A DNA stretch of 64,000 nucleotides from Hofstenia miamia (Eukaryota > Xenacoelomorpha > Acoela > Hofsteniidae), in the NCBI GenBank assembly GCA_900660155.1, contig CABFPE010000313.1, forward strand, positions 483,637 through 547,636, given 5' to 3'. Under the pieces are notes generated by a model. It was given only the letters and a program-made list of their open reading frames with translations. It did not search any database and had not been told where the DNA came from. Position 1 is the first letter of the stretch. Each line of letters begins with the position of its first letter. This document shows positions 25,007-36,185 of the stretch, piece after piece. The position numbers and the translations under genes were made by a program.

Positions 25007-26723
25007 CCAATGAAACTATGGAAGCAGAAAATTTCATGGCATTGGCCGATTTGCCGGGACAGGGACCTAATCGAATGTAACTATCAAAATGAATTTAATA
25101 AATAGTATAACATAATACTACAGTAAGAAACCGAATATATCTTGATCTCCACTTGATCATTAATGAGCCTAGAGTTCACTACAAAGAGCTCCAGATATCT
25201 TACCGTGAAAAAGTCTTACGGGGCAGGCTAAAATCTATAAAGTATTCTGTTGTTCTGTTGTATGGAAAGCAAGTTAGTTATCAAGGCAACTTAAACTACT
25301 CTCAATGTTATGCACTTTGTTATGCATTAGTTGTCATGCCATAAAATAATTCCGTCAACGCACAATTTAATCGTTCAATGTAACGTTAATACTTATACAT
25401 GTAATCAACATAATTAATGCCACCATTATTAAATGACAAGAATCATTCGGATTTAAGAAAAAACCATCCGATAAGATCGAAACCATCAAAAAATATATTG
25501 GATTCATTGAATGGTGGCATTGATGTCTTTATAACTTTCTATTAACATACGATCAGAATTTGATTGGAGTGTTCATTTCTAATTATTCTTTATGCTATTT
25601 TATAATACATTTTACATATATTCCGCATCACAAGACAATTGAGATTCAGGAAATTTTGAATTAATTAAAAGGCAATAAACCGCAAAGCTCACCAAATAGA
25701 TAATTCTAGAGGTATGTGAATAGGATATAAAAGCGTAAACGCACATGATTCGCAGTCATTTTAACGTCTCATATTGGAATTCTTTGATATATCTTTATCT
25801 CTAATTTACTTTTGTTTCAAAGATATTATGTTCACACTATTTTTTAGGATTTTCCACACTTTATAAATTGATTTTTCGCTTGACTCTGGAGGTCACTTCA
25901 TAACTTGGATATTATTTTCTTGTGAAAATATTTACGCTTCTTGGCGAGTGGGATTTCACTGCCTAGCTCTAGGATCAATCCCTTCGGGTATAGAGCATTT
26001 GCATTTAACAATACTTTCTGCTTGTTATACTTTGATTTTCAACAATAGAGTAGTAAGAAACAAGTGTAAAACATAATGAAAACCTTCGCACACTGCTGTT
26101 AAAATTACCTTAGCTTTGGAATAAACGTTAAGTTTCACGTTGCGGTTAACCTTACCCTAATAAATATTCTCACACATTGCAGTTAACCCTAGACTCCCCA
26201 ATCTGCCATTGAATATGCAAAACTTTATTTACACACTTTCAAATAATGCCCTTAAAGAATTTTTCAGAAATTTGGAACTTTTCGAATATTCGAAATTGAT
26301 CCAACTCGATGTTGTATTCTACAATTTGAATCGTGCTACAGGCATGGCTTACTAAATACATTTATTTGGACATAATGGATTGCAAAGGTGACTCTTGACA
26401 TTGCTGGAAGGACGGTGCATAAATTGTTTAAGAATTTAGAATTTTAGCACTGTGTGAACCTATAAATGCCATTTCGCAAATGAATTCGTTTGCTGCAGAA
26501 TACCCTGTTAGGGTTCAATGTCATCGATTAACAATAACCATTAATAGCAGACGTAAATGACGATCTATGTTGGATTCGAATTCAGATTCGCAATTCCTTT
26601 ACCTGAAAATTCTGATTTTTTGGCAAACCCTGAAATTCTCCCCATATCTAATTTTTAGAAAATCGGGAAATCAAAAGCCCAATGGAAGCAAATATTAACT
26701 TCAAGTATTTGTTTTTTGTTCAC
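25007..26723. other. AT-rich intergenic DNA, no gene seen
   Basis: Only short unrecognised frames are present, for example 25153-25344. Confidence 0.5.
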
Positions 26724-28130
26724 CAGCAGTCGGCAACCTGCGGTCTACGGGCCAGATCCTCAAGCAAAGCGTATCTTTCAAGGATGCGAACAATTCCTTT
26801 CGAAAGCAGGCATCTCTTATGGGGATGACAAATAGGTCTAGGCACTATTTAATAGGGTATGCAGCAGGGTCGAAGAGTGTATATATATCCGATAATCTGG
26901 GATTATCAAATGTTTCCCGAACCAATTTGTATAAGTTGCATGTTTCAAAGGCAATCAGTTTTTGATGTTTAGATATAGCCGGGGCTTGCAGAAAATTGCG
27001 TAAAAATCAATGCATTAAAATTATGGCGAAACAATATAAGTGATATTCGAAAAAACTTTCTCGTTATCTACACTAACAATAAGAAAAATTTTGGCTTTCA
27101 AGGCACTGTCTTGGATAACCGCAAGTTGAAAATGTTTCCATTCAGAACATCTGGATTCTTAGATAAAATATAGCGAGAACTTGTCTTATAAAGATTCAGT
27201 GTCAATTTGCCAATTACTGAACGTAAAATAATGCTGCGTCTCCCAGTGTTTGATATTTTTGAAGTTTTTCAATTGATGATGGAAGAAAACGAAAATTTGC
27301 AGCAAGAAATGTTAGTTGACGTTTGACTGAAGGCTCTTTTCATTCAGCATTGTTTGCATCTTCCTAGTAGATTGGTACATGTCACAGTCGAGACTTTCAA
27401 GTATACACAAATTATTTCAAAGTTTTGTGTATAATGCTATACACTTTGGATCCAACTTCCCAAACGAATTAAAACACATCTCTAGGAAGTGCTAAACTGA
27501 TTTTTGCATTGAAAAGAGCCTTGGTGGTGTTGTTCTTAACGATATTTTTTCCTAGGAGATTAAACGAAATCTGCAGCTGAATTCTCACCATGTACATAGT
27601 CTGCTAGCCAATGCAAAATATGCGCAGTGAATTTTACATGAAGCAGGCCGTTGTATATTTAGTTCGAAGTTTTACCTGCTTTCAACATGTAGGAAGCTGC
27701 ATCAGTTAAAAGTATGTGCAAATTTTTGAAGTTGATAATATTTCCTCCGCAATCTTGGTGGTCTCGTACATAATAGCTGAATAACAGTCTTAGGTTTGTT
27801 CCAAATATTTAATGACTTCGATCAACTTTGATTTTTGAGTGGAATCCTCATCTCCTACCAAAGCTGCACAAATCTTCCTGCTTGTGTATCGGTCGACTTG
27901 TTTTGAAACATTTCTATAGTTTCTTTCTCAATTTGTTTAAACTCCTTTTTTAGGTAATTTCTTCTCCAGAAATCTTTGAAATGCAGGGTTTCAATTTTGT
28001 GTAGTGGATGTCCGACAATAGCACAGCATTTGTCAATTTATTTTAAAATTTACTCTTTTGTGCGCAGTTGCATGTTTTGATGTTGCACTGTGGATTTTAC
28101 ATCCGTATTTGACGGATGTTTCCCGGTAAT
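26724..28130 (-). pseudogene. Ancient hAT transposase fossil
   Basis: Minus-strand reading across frames near 27550-27910 gives AALVGDEDSTQKSKLIEVI, then HILLTDAASYMLKAGKTSN, a stop, and LLHVKFTAHILHWLADYV. This is the order and spacing of the hAT catalytic region, whose usual blocks read TDAA.YM.KAG and HV.C.AH.LHR. At 26724 the left edge carries CAGCAGTCGGCAACCTGCGG, resembling a hAT terminal repeat; I did not find a matching right end. Stops and frameshifts are frequent, so this is an old insertion. Outer coordinates are approximate. Confidence 0.65.
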
Positions 28131-28176
28131 TGAAGTCAACTGAATATGTTTGACAAAATACCGTATTAGGCGGGGC

Positions 28177-28230
28177 GTACACTGTTGGTAAGCAAAGTAA
28201 AGTAAAAAAATTTACTTACCGCCAGTGTAC
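28177..28230. repeat. Near-palindrome with GTACACTG/CAGTGTAC arms
   Basis: The left arm GTACACTGTTGGTAAGCAAA pairs with the right arm, whose complement is GTACACTGGCGGTAAGTAAA (17 of 20), over a short A-rich loop. Sequence just to the right (AAAGTAAGGTTCCAAGTA) recurs near 16555-16580, suggesting two members of a small dispersed family. Confidence 0.6.
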
Positions 28231-28929
28231 TAGGTCTTAAGTAAAGTAAAGTAAGGTTCCAAGTAAATAATTATACAATCGGTTGTGTTCGATTTTTAAG
28301 TAAACCTTTACGGGATTGTCATGGGCTACGCCAAAATTTTTAAAGTGAAGGTGCTTAGAAATGGGGACATGACTAAATATCAATTGCATGACTCATCGTT
28401 AAATTTTCAAATACCTCTAGATCTTCTGAACCCCTTTTAAACAAAGAAATTAAGCCTACAAAGTAACCAGTGAAATTTACGCGCCAGCAATCTACAAAGA
28501 TTCGAAAACTCGCAGTCGTGATGAAGTGAGCGACTAAATGCGGGGCGAAGCTCCGCTTTCACGACCTTAGTTTTTAATTTTTTAAAATTTTGTCAAACAT
28601 TTTTTGGTTTTCCAATCAAAATCAATTTTGAAAACCATTCCCTCCTCTGCATACATTTACAGATTAATAAACAGCAATGTATACACTTTATCTATATTAA
28701 CTATTTCACGTGTTAAACCTTGATAATTTTTAAGTCAAATTGTAGGACTATTTGCTTGTCATTTTGATCAGCGACAAACATAATTATATGCAATTACAGA
28801 GCTCCAGAGCAAATCTACTATTAACAGGCGCGGATGCAGCTTTTTAGCGAGGGGGTTGGTATTGGCAATATATGGCCTATATGCATACATGTATGTATTA
28901 CGCAGTGGACGTCTAATCCACTATACAAG

Positions 28930-29226
28930 TCAGTATGTGCTTGTTTTTCTCTGAGAGTTCCGCCGCTGCTGGTCGATGTGATTGTCTATCTTGGACTCAG
29001 GTTTATTGTAGGTTTCCAAAAACAATTTTCCTAAGACAATCGAATCATGATGAAAATGTGCGCTGTAATGATTTGTCAGGTAACCATCTTTTCCTTTAGC
29101 CCTGCTAAACGCCTTGAACGGGGTTTTGACTAGAGTACCCAGTGTAACCCTAGGGGATGGTTTTGCGAAGAGAACGCAATACTTGCAGTATCCTCCTCCT
29201 TGAGACGGCGAGTAAGATAACCAATT
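28930..29226 (-). pseudogene. TTF-type zinc-finger segment of a hAT transposase
   Basis: The minus-strand frame reads NWLSYSPSQGGGYCKYCVLF, then LVKTPFKAFSRAKGKDGYL and HYSAHFHHDSI. GG.YCKYCVLF, followed by a PF..F..AKGKDG block and paired histidines, is the signature of the TTF zinc finger in ZMYM1-like/DUF4371 hAT proteins. The segment is clean for about 98 codons, with a TAA just upstream at the contig end and a TGA downstream. It probably continues the exons at 29677-30227 in the unassembled element. Confidence 0.8.
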
Positions 29227-29343
29227 TTAATCTTTGAGNCTGGTCGATGTGATTGTCTATCTTGGACTCAGGTTTATTGTAGGTTTCCAAAAACAATTTT
29301 CCTAAGACAATCGAATCATGATGAAAATGTGCGCTGTAATGAT
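28969..29343. repeat. 104-bp exact duplication between two single Ns
   Basis: Positions 28969-29072 recur exactly at 29240-29343, which is enclosed by single Ns at 29239 and 29344. A tiny contig has apparently been placed next to the sequence it overlaps. Confidence 0.9.
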
Positions 29344-29344
29344 N

Positions 29345-30242
29345 GAATAGAGTTCTCATAGAGTTAAGATTTACATGTGGTTATATTATGAAATTGTACA
29401 TACATGTACATGTAATTTCGACGAATATTTATAGCTTGGTTCAAAAAGGATTTTACAATCAAATGTTTACTATGGTTTTGTACAGACGCACGATATAATC
29501 AAGATATCAGCTAAATTACACTAAAGTATTTCATTTGGACGAACTCATAAAATAAGCTGCATTGCATATTCAGTATGTACATGGTTTCATTCAATTACCT
29601 GAAGAAAGAAGTTATCTGTCCTTGATTTGCAGATTTCAATTTTTTTCTTGGTGATGCCATGGGTAGGATGCAGAANTCCCATAGTGGAGTATCAACATCT
29701 TCAACGGACGGACCAGCTATGTTCATGTTCATGTTAGATAATTCTTGGGGCTGAGGAGGAAGAGGAGAGAGAGTAGAATGAGGATTCACAGCAACTTCAC
29801 CAGTGCAGGATTCATAAGCGGCTGTCTTTGGCCTGTAATGAAAATGAATAAATATTTAATTCAACAATATTCAGGTCAATTTAAAAAGAACGGGAAAAAA
29901 GTGTACCGGGCGAATAGAGTTCTCATATAGTTAAGATTTACATGTGGTTATATTATGAAATTGTACATACATGTACATGTAATTTCTACGAATATTTATA
30001 GCTTGGTTCAAAAAGGATTTTACAATCAAATGTTTACTATGGTTTTGTACAGACGCACGATATAATCAAGAAATCAGCTAAACTACACTAAAGTATTTCA
30101 TTTGGAAAAACTCATAAAATAAGCTGCATTGCATATTCAGTATGTAGATGGTTTCATTCAATTACCTGAAGAAAGAAGTTATCTGTCCTTGATTTGCAGA
30201 TTTCAATTTTTTTCTTGGTGGTGCCATGGGTAGGATGTAGAA
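29345..30242. repeat. 331-bp duplication (29345-29675 and 29912-30242)
   Basis: The two blocks are the same length and about 97% identical. The first is bounded by single Ns on both sides, so an allelic contig is more likely than a genomic repeat. Confidence 0.88.
29677..30227 (-). pseudogene. Two N-terminal exons of a hAT protein with a PIP-box-like motif
   Basis: Exon 1 (30227-30166) starts MAPPRKKLKSANQGQITSFF and is followed by a splice donor (CAG/GTAATT). The acceptor TTTTCATTACAG lies at 29834-29833, and exon 2 (29832-29677) continues in frame from RPKTAAYES, giving a 333-bp intron. Residues 13-20 fit Q-x-x-I-x-x-F-F, the PCNA-interacting PIP box, after a basic patch. Exon 2 is Pro/Ser/Asn-rich and ends at a single N. 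The neighbouring TTF segment suggests the start of a hAT transposase. A second copy of the exon-1 region at 29345-29675 has 9 differences in 331 bases and encodes Ser for one Pro. I infer the splicing from sequence only. Confidence 0.6.
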
Positions 30243-30883
30243 ACGATTCTCTTTCGTAGGATTCACCTAGCTCGCTTAATTGATAAATGAAAGTAAAGTA
30301 TAGAAATGGCGAGAACCATTGTAGACGGACTAACTCTAATTGTTTTAACGCCTGATTGTTTTTATTACACAAAATGCTTCAACAGGAGTTTCTTGTTTCA
30401 CATTAAACAAATAAATAATAGTTGTTGTAAAGTATTCTCAGAATTTCAAACTTTGGTAATTAGTAAAGCTAACATTGCACAGCTTTAATACTAACTCTTG
30501 TGAAACAAGTCATTTGTATCAAAGGACACGATATATGGAGACTCTATATACACATTTACAAATTACAATCATGAATTTGTTATTATTTCTGAATTATAAC
30601 ACTAAATTTTACAAATCAAAAAATATTCACAGCAATATGGAAAAACCAATAATATAATTCCCCGCAAATCCCCGCGATTCCCCACGGGGATTGAAATTAG
30701 GACCATCACACAAGCCTGGTAACATCTCTGTCACAATGTACTTTAATAAGCGTTGCCAAATTATGAAGACAAGGAGATATGTATGATAGAGAACATCCGG
30801 CGAGGTGCATAAAAAATTTTTAAAATTCGAGGAGGGGGTTGAACCCCATGAACCCCCCCGTCAGATCCGCTACTGATTAATAA

Positions 30884-33800
30884 AAAGCAAACATATTATA
30901 TTTGGTTTCTTATAATATAGAAGTATTCAGAAGTGCTTTTGTTATTTCTAAGAGTTATTCAGCCGCACTGGAATATTTCTATATTAAGCTGCGGAATAAT
31001 GGTGAAAATATGCATCATGGTGCTATTTAATGTCTATAGTTATTCATTAGCTCTATAGGAGTAATTATTGTTGTTATTAATATTATTATTAATATGATTA
31101 GTAATTAAAGTTTTCTTAATGGGAAAGGCTAATTGCAATAATCTACTTCAGATGTGATCCGTTGATTGCAAAATTGCCAGTTAAATGTGGCGATACCCTG
31201 GTAATAATAACAAATGGAGATTAAAAAATTGATAAATCACGTTTGGTAATACCAAAAATCACCTTATCTCAGTTGACGTTGCATTATTAATTAAAAAATG
31301 CAACATTTTTATATCATTTCAATTGATGTCTAAGCAAAAGATTAAATACAAGCACCTGAATTTGTTAAATTAATTAATACTATTTGGTCGAAATATACCT
31401 ATGGCAGCAACAACTGTTTTTTATGTAAATAGACCTTTGAGGTTTGTTATCCAGAATGTCAGAGTTCGCGACCACAGACTGCTCAACAGTACATCGCAAC
31501 AGTACTGTCCGACCCGACTAATCTAATAGCATTTTTAGTTGAAAATGATAGAACAAACACTGCTCATTTACATGGCTATTCAAATTTTAGATATTTTGTT
31601 ATTTCGTGAGATTAAAACGTTTAAAAAATTTTTGCAAGTAACTATCAAAAAACTTATAAATTGCTTTGCAGTTTAAGGTTAATTTATACCTACATTTATA
31701 TCAAATAAATTATTATTATCTTCATTGGGTACATTTGGAAAATTGAAGCTATTAAAATGAGGACGTGCTTGGATTTACAAGAGGTGTTGCTAAGATGCAC
31801 ACAACACTATTTGGTAGCTAAATGCAAACATTTATAGAAGGCATTTTAACATTTGATACACAAGGGGGGGTCAACTCCTGACTCCCAGGCTTACGACCCT
31901 GTATTTTGTAATTCTTTCTGAAATATATAACTGCGATTATACAAGTGAGTACAACGACTTTGAGCGTTTCTATGAAATACCATTGGCTAATTATTAAAAT
32001 CAGAATAGAGTGATTTTTCTTAGCAAAGTCGTTTGCTATTTCTGAGAATTATTGCTAAATTACATAACTTTTGTCGAAAATGCGTTTGAATTCCGCGATT
32101 GCGTAAAAACTGACAAAAGCTAAAAGCGCAATGGTCAACACAATTTTATCCGGACCCTGGTTATAAATAATATATTTTGAATGCTTGTAAACTTGCATGT
32201 ACATTTACGTATACTTGACCTTAATGTATTAGTCTAAAATGCGGTTATTTTCTAAATAAAGTATAGATTATAAGCAGTTCAAAAAAATTTTTGCTATTTC
32301 AATGCCTTCTATTTATTTCTGAAGATTGTATCAGTCTTATAAAAATTTCTGCTGAATTGATAACAGGTTATAGTATAAGCTCGTTGATTAATATTACATA
32401 ATCAAGAATGGCAGCATAAAACTTCGTTCGTTTCCAGGAAATGACTTGGCATCATGGCCGATAGTGTATTCCTCATTTTCAATTGGGCCGCGGCTTCAAA
32501 AATTGATCAGGTATCGAAAGCATTCTAGCTATGATTAAAAGTGTCTGAACACTATTTCATAACAAATTGATTTTGTGATTAGTCAAGATACATTTTTTAT
32601 TTTTCAAACAATGATTTGTTTTTTCATTGTCTCCTTATTTTTTCTTTAATTTTTTTATCAGACACTTAGTTTTTTTCTCTTGCTCCTGTTTAAGTCTCAC
32701 TGAAATATATTGTATTAGTATATAATTTTTGCTAAGTCTAAAAAATGAATGTTTATTGACAAGTTTGCAATTTGTGCAAATTTTCACAAAATGTAGATAA
32801 AACTCCAAAAATATTAATACGCAAGTTATAAGAAATCTTATTATTATAGACTATGCACAAAAACAATAGAGAATTTCCCAGACTTGCAAAAAATGGAGAA
32901 ACCTGTGTGCCAACATAACTCAACTTTTTTGTGGACCAACAAAGTTGATTTGTTTTCTAAGCATGATGCATTTGGCTTGTCAATTTGGAACAGCAAATCT
33001 GCTCGACATTTGTGGCGTAAAAATAGATTAAGCAATCTTTTGAATCTCTGATTCATATATTTAGTTGGGGACTAGATAAATAAATGGCAGCAATTAAATT
33101 CAAGATAATAATAACCACAATACATAGTGCTATGCAATGCCATCAAATTGATGGCATCCGTGTTTTAGGGAATGCAAACATTTTCTAATCACGATTAGTA
33201 CATTGCAAATAATTGAAACACCATAACCTGATGCTCACATTTGTAAATCTGTGGTTTTTATTACAAATGTAAATAGCTCGTTCGTTTGAAGTTGTTTATA
33301 GCAATATTCGCCCCTCGAAAAATTTTGAAAATATTGAGAAAATAGACGCTAAAATATGCATTTCACGATCCTAGATTTTCATTTTTCAATTTTTTACGAA
33401 AAATTTTTTAATGTATACAATCAAAATCAAATTTGGAAACCTGACTGGGGGCATTCCACCATGTCCCCCCCTGCGTACGCCACTGGTAATATGCATATAT
33501 TTCTGTGTAGAAACATAGGGGGTTTGATCTTCCTTATTGATGTAATGAATGCCTTCCAGCATTGACTTGCAAAGGTGAGCATTGACACGATATAATCACT
33601 GTAGATATTGAGTTTTGCGGATGATAAAACATCACGTGACACATTTATCTTAATTTTGAAAAAGGGCGATATTCTTTGTCAATCTTTCGTTTCTATGGTC
33701 ATCCAAATATGAACTAATGTTAATCACTATGACTGAGAAGATTTCAGTTCCTAAAAAAACGAATTGGTGGTTTGGTTTTCACAAATAATTACTGTCGGCA

Positions 33801-34940
33801 TTTGTCAAGATTAAATTCCATTTGATTGGAAGCAGACCATCAGTAGAATGTATTTATGTTACTCTGAAACACAGATAGGTCTGACGAGTTTTGTATCATG
33901 GATGAGATTGTGTTCGAGCAGGCATCAGCTGTATAAATATGGAATAATAGAGACCCTAATATGGATCCCTGTGTATTCCACTGGTAATTGAAATCTGATC
34001 TGATTTAACCTCTTTCATGTTGACAAGTTTAGTTCGCTGAGAATGCACCATTAGCAATTTCACGTGATATAGCTATCTTAATGCTCTGATTATCATACAG
34101 GCAAAGTGAGAAATATTATAATTAGCCAACTATTGTCTGCACTTTAATTTTGCGATTAATATTTATTCTTAATAGCTGAAAACTCTGTAAGGAAATTTAC
34201 CCTTCTCATATTCGTTCGTATACACCCTAGTTAATTTTATAAATAAATGAGCTAAGAATGATTTTTAAGCTGTAAAGCAATGTTAAAAGTATATGCTCGG
34301 ACATACTCGAAGTATGTCTTAAGCCGTTGTATAATGAAAAAATCACCCATTATATTCGTAATGAACAAAGTTGCACATCGACTCTGAAAAAACTTATAAA
34401 AAATTTCATTTAGAAATATTCGAAATATGCCTTATTTTTCATCCGTGATTTTCGCGTATAAAATGTGGTACCCCTACACGCAGTTTTTATTTCTTCAATG
34501 TGTGCTTACTGATTATATCATATGCTTACTGTTATATTTTTTAAATGTGGTTGCGAACCAGCTATAAGACTTAAAATATATTTTGTTTCTAACATCTACT
34601 GACTGGAATTTTTAAATCTTATTTCAATCATGAGGTGAAGCATTTTGCGAAAAATTTGATTTGGTACACTCGACATATTCTTTAAAATATTACTAATAAT
34701 TTTCCTAATTTTTTGTGCAAAGCTCTAATTGAAAAAAATTGAAAAGACTTGCTCATAATGTAACGCTACAAGATTGCATTTTTCAAATTACTATATAATT
34801 ACATAATTTGCTTTAGATACACAAAAAATTTTTATTTTATATGTTATTTCATAGTCACATAAGTTTGTTTATTATTATTAACTCACCACCTGGATTTGTT
34901 GTCGGTGCGTTTTGGTTTTTACTAGTTGTTTATTCTTATT
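30884..34940. other. AT-rich intergenic DNA with scattered transposon ends
   Basis: No gene is supported. A G-rich TE-end-like patch occurs at about 31861-31905. At 33466-33487 the sequence CCCCCCCTGCGTACGCCACT, read in complement, resembles a hAT terminal repeat (AGTGGCGTACGCAGGGGGGG). The AT-rich DNA before it (about 33340-33450) resembles 28556-28650, so both may be members of one non-autonomous family. Confidence 0.5.
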
Positions 34941-34965
34941 TACTAACTAATTCTGATATAGGCAG
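34941..34965 (+). promoter_or_regulatory. Candidate branch point and 3' splice site before the ELAV-like ORF
   Basis: A consensus TACTAAC branch sequence at 34941-34947 is followed by CAG at 34963-34965, about 19 bases from the branch A. This is 56 bases upstream of the ELAV-like ATG and would fit an intron in the 5' UTR. It is inferred from motifs only. Confidence 0.4.
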
Positions 34966-35021
34966 ATCCTGTGTACTTGGCTTCCATCTATTATTCGAAT
35001 TTCTTTTGTTTTCCTGGCTCG

Positions 35022-36185
35022 ATGAATTCAAGAAACGCTCGTGTTATTGCTGATCAAGAAAATCATTCAATTGACTCTAACTCTTCTGATAATTCAGTGG
35101 ATGAAAAGCTAGTCAAATCTACATTTCATTCTTCCCCTGCGACCGCTGAAGTTGTTTGCCTCCGAAATTTAATCGTCAACTATGTTCCTCCGCAAATGCG
35201 TCAGGAACAATTGAAAGCCTATTTTGATGAAATTGGTCCCGTTGATAGCTGTAAAATTGTTAAAGATAAAATGACAGGTCAGTCTTTGTGCTACGCATTT
35301 GTATTATACAAGCAAGAAAAGCATGCTATGGAGGCAGTCCAGCGGTTAAATGGTGCAATGATAATGAACAAGAAAATTAAAGTTTCTTTAGCTCGGCCAA
35401 GTTGTCCTGAAATTAAAGATGCTAATCTCTACATAAGTGGAATCCCCAAACAGTTTGGGGTAACTGAGTTAGATAAGTTATTTAGTAAGTGTGGTGAAAT
35501 AATTACAACGAGAATACTTACAGATGCTAACACTGGAAGTTCTAGAGGTGTTGGTTTTATACGCTTCCATCTAAAGGAAGAAGCAGAAGCTGCTGTAAAA
35601 CAGTTTGATGGCTATAGATTCAACGGAAGTCGCGATACCATTAATGTTAAATTTGCTAATTGCCCAACTAATTATTCACAAAAGAATAATCAGTTTCAAC
35701 AACCGTGCATTGCACAGTCTCCTAGAATTATTCCAACTCAATATCCTGTTGCCGTTCCGCCCCCACCAGAAAAGTTTTTACATTTTTATTCGTTTCCTTC
35801 CCCCGATTTACAAAATGTGATAGCTTATCCAATGGCTCAACCTGATGTTCAACTCGCTATGCCTCAAACTTGTTTGGGTTCTCTTATGCCACCTTGTCCA
35901 TCAAATATTGCATGTTCAGCATGCTTCTGTCTTTTTGTTTATAATATTGCGTCTGACGTACAAGAAGGTGAACTATGGCAACTCTTTGGACCTTACGGTG
36001 CAGTACAATCTGTTAAAATTGCCAGAGATGCTAAGGGGAAGTGTAAGGGATTTGCCTTTGTTAATATGGTTCATTATGAAGAAGCTATGTCATGTATTAG
36101 TGCATTAAATGGATTTCCCTACAATAATCGTATACTGCAAGTATCTTTTAAAACCCCAGGAAAGAAACAACTTGGCTGTTTTTAG
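35022..36185 (+). CDS. ELAV/Hu-like RNA-binding protein, divergent, single coding exon
   Basis: The 387-residue product has three RRMs in the ELAV arrangement: RRM1 about 49-126, RRM2 about 135-214, a Pro-rich linker about 215-300, and RRM3 about 303-380. RNP2 of RRM1 is LIVNYV; its RNP1 is LCYAFVLY (89-96), where the family has LGYGFVNY. RRM2 keeps RGVGFIRF (175-182) and RRM3 has KGFAFVNM (342-349). LWQLFGPYGAV and LQVSFKT are diagnostic of ELAV RRM3. These proteins bind AU/U-rich RNA and regulate stability, splicing and 3'-end choice, often in neurons. I chose the ATG at 35022; the frame is open 17 codons upstream without an ATG, up to a candidate splice acceptor. The lack of coding introns and the changed RNP1 suggest a retrocopy or fast-evolving paralogue. 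No stops interrupt it. Confidence 0.9.
   Translation: MNSRNARVIADQENHSIDSNSSDNSVDEKLVKSTFHSSPATAEVVCLRNLIVNYVPPQMRQEQLKAYFDEIGPVDSCKIVKDKMTGQSLCYAFVLYKQEKHAMEAVQRLNGAMIMNKKIKVSLARPSCPEIKDANLYISGIPKQFGVTELDKLFSKCGEIITTRILTDANTGSSRGVGFIRFHLKEEAEAAVKQFDGYRFNGSRDTINVKFANCPTNYSQKNNQFQQPCIAQSPRIIPTQYPVAVPPPPEKFLHFYSFPSPDLQNVIAYPMAQPDVQLAMPQTCLGSLMPPCPSNIACSACFCLFVYNIASDVQEGELWQLFGPYGAVQSVKIARDAKGKCKGFAFVNMVHYEEAMSCISALNGFPYNNRILQVSFKTPGKKQLGCF

Larger units (their letters stand above)
28825..30875 (-). mobile_element. hAT element of the TTF zinc-finger type, with assembly breaks
   Basis: The left end CAGGCGCGGATGCAGC and the right end (complement CAGTAGCGGATCTGACG) look like decayed versions of one hAT terminal repeat, each followed by a G-rich run. 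The flanks ACTATTAA and ATTAATAA agree at 6 of 8 positions, a possible TSD in AT-rich sequence. Inside, on the minus strand, are two protein-coding exons and a TTF zinc-finger segment. Single Ns at 29239, 29344 and 29676 scramble the interior, so its true length is unknown. Confidence 0.65.
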
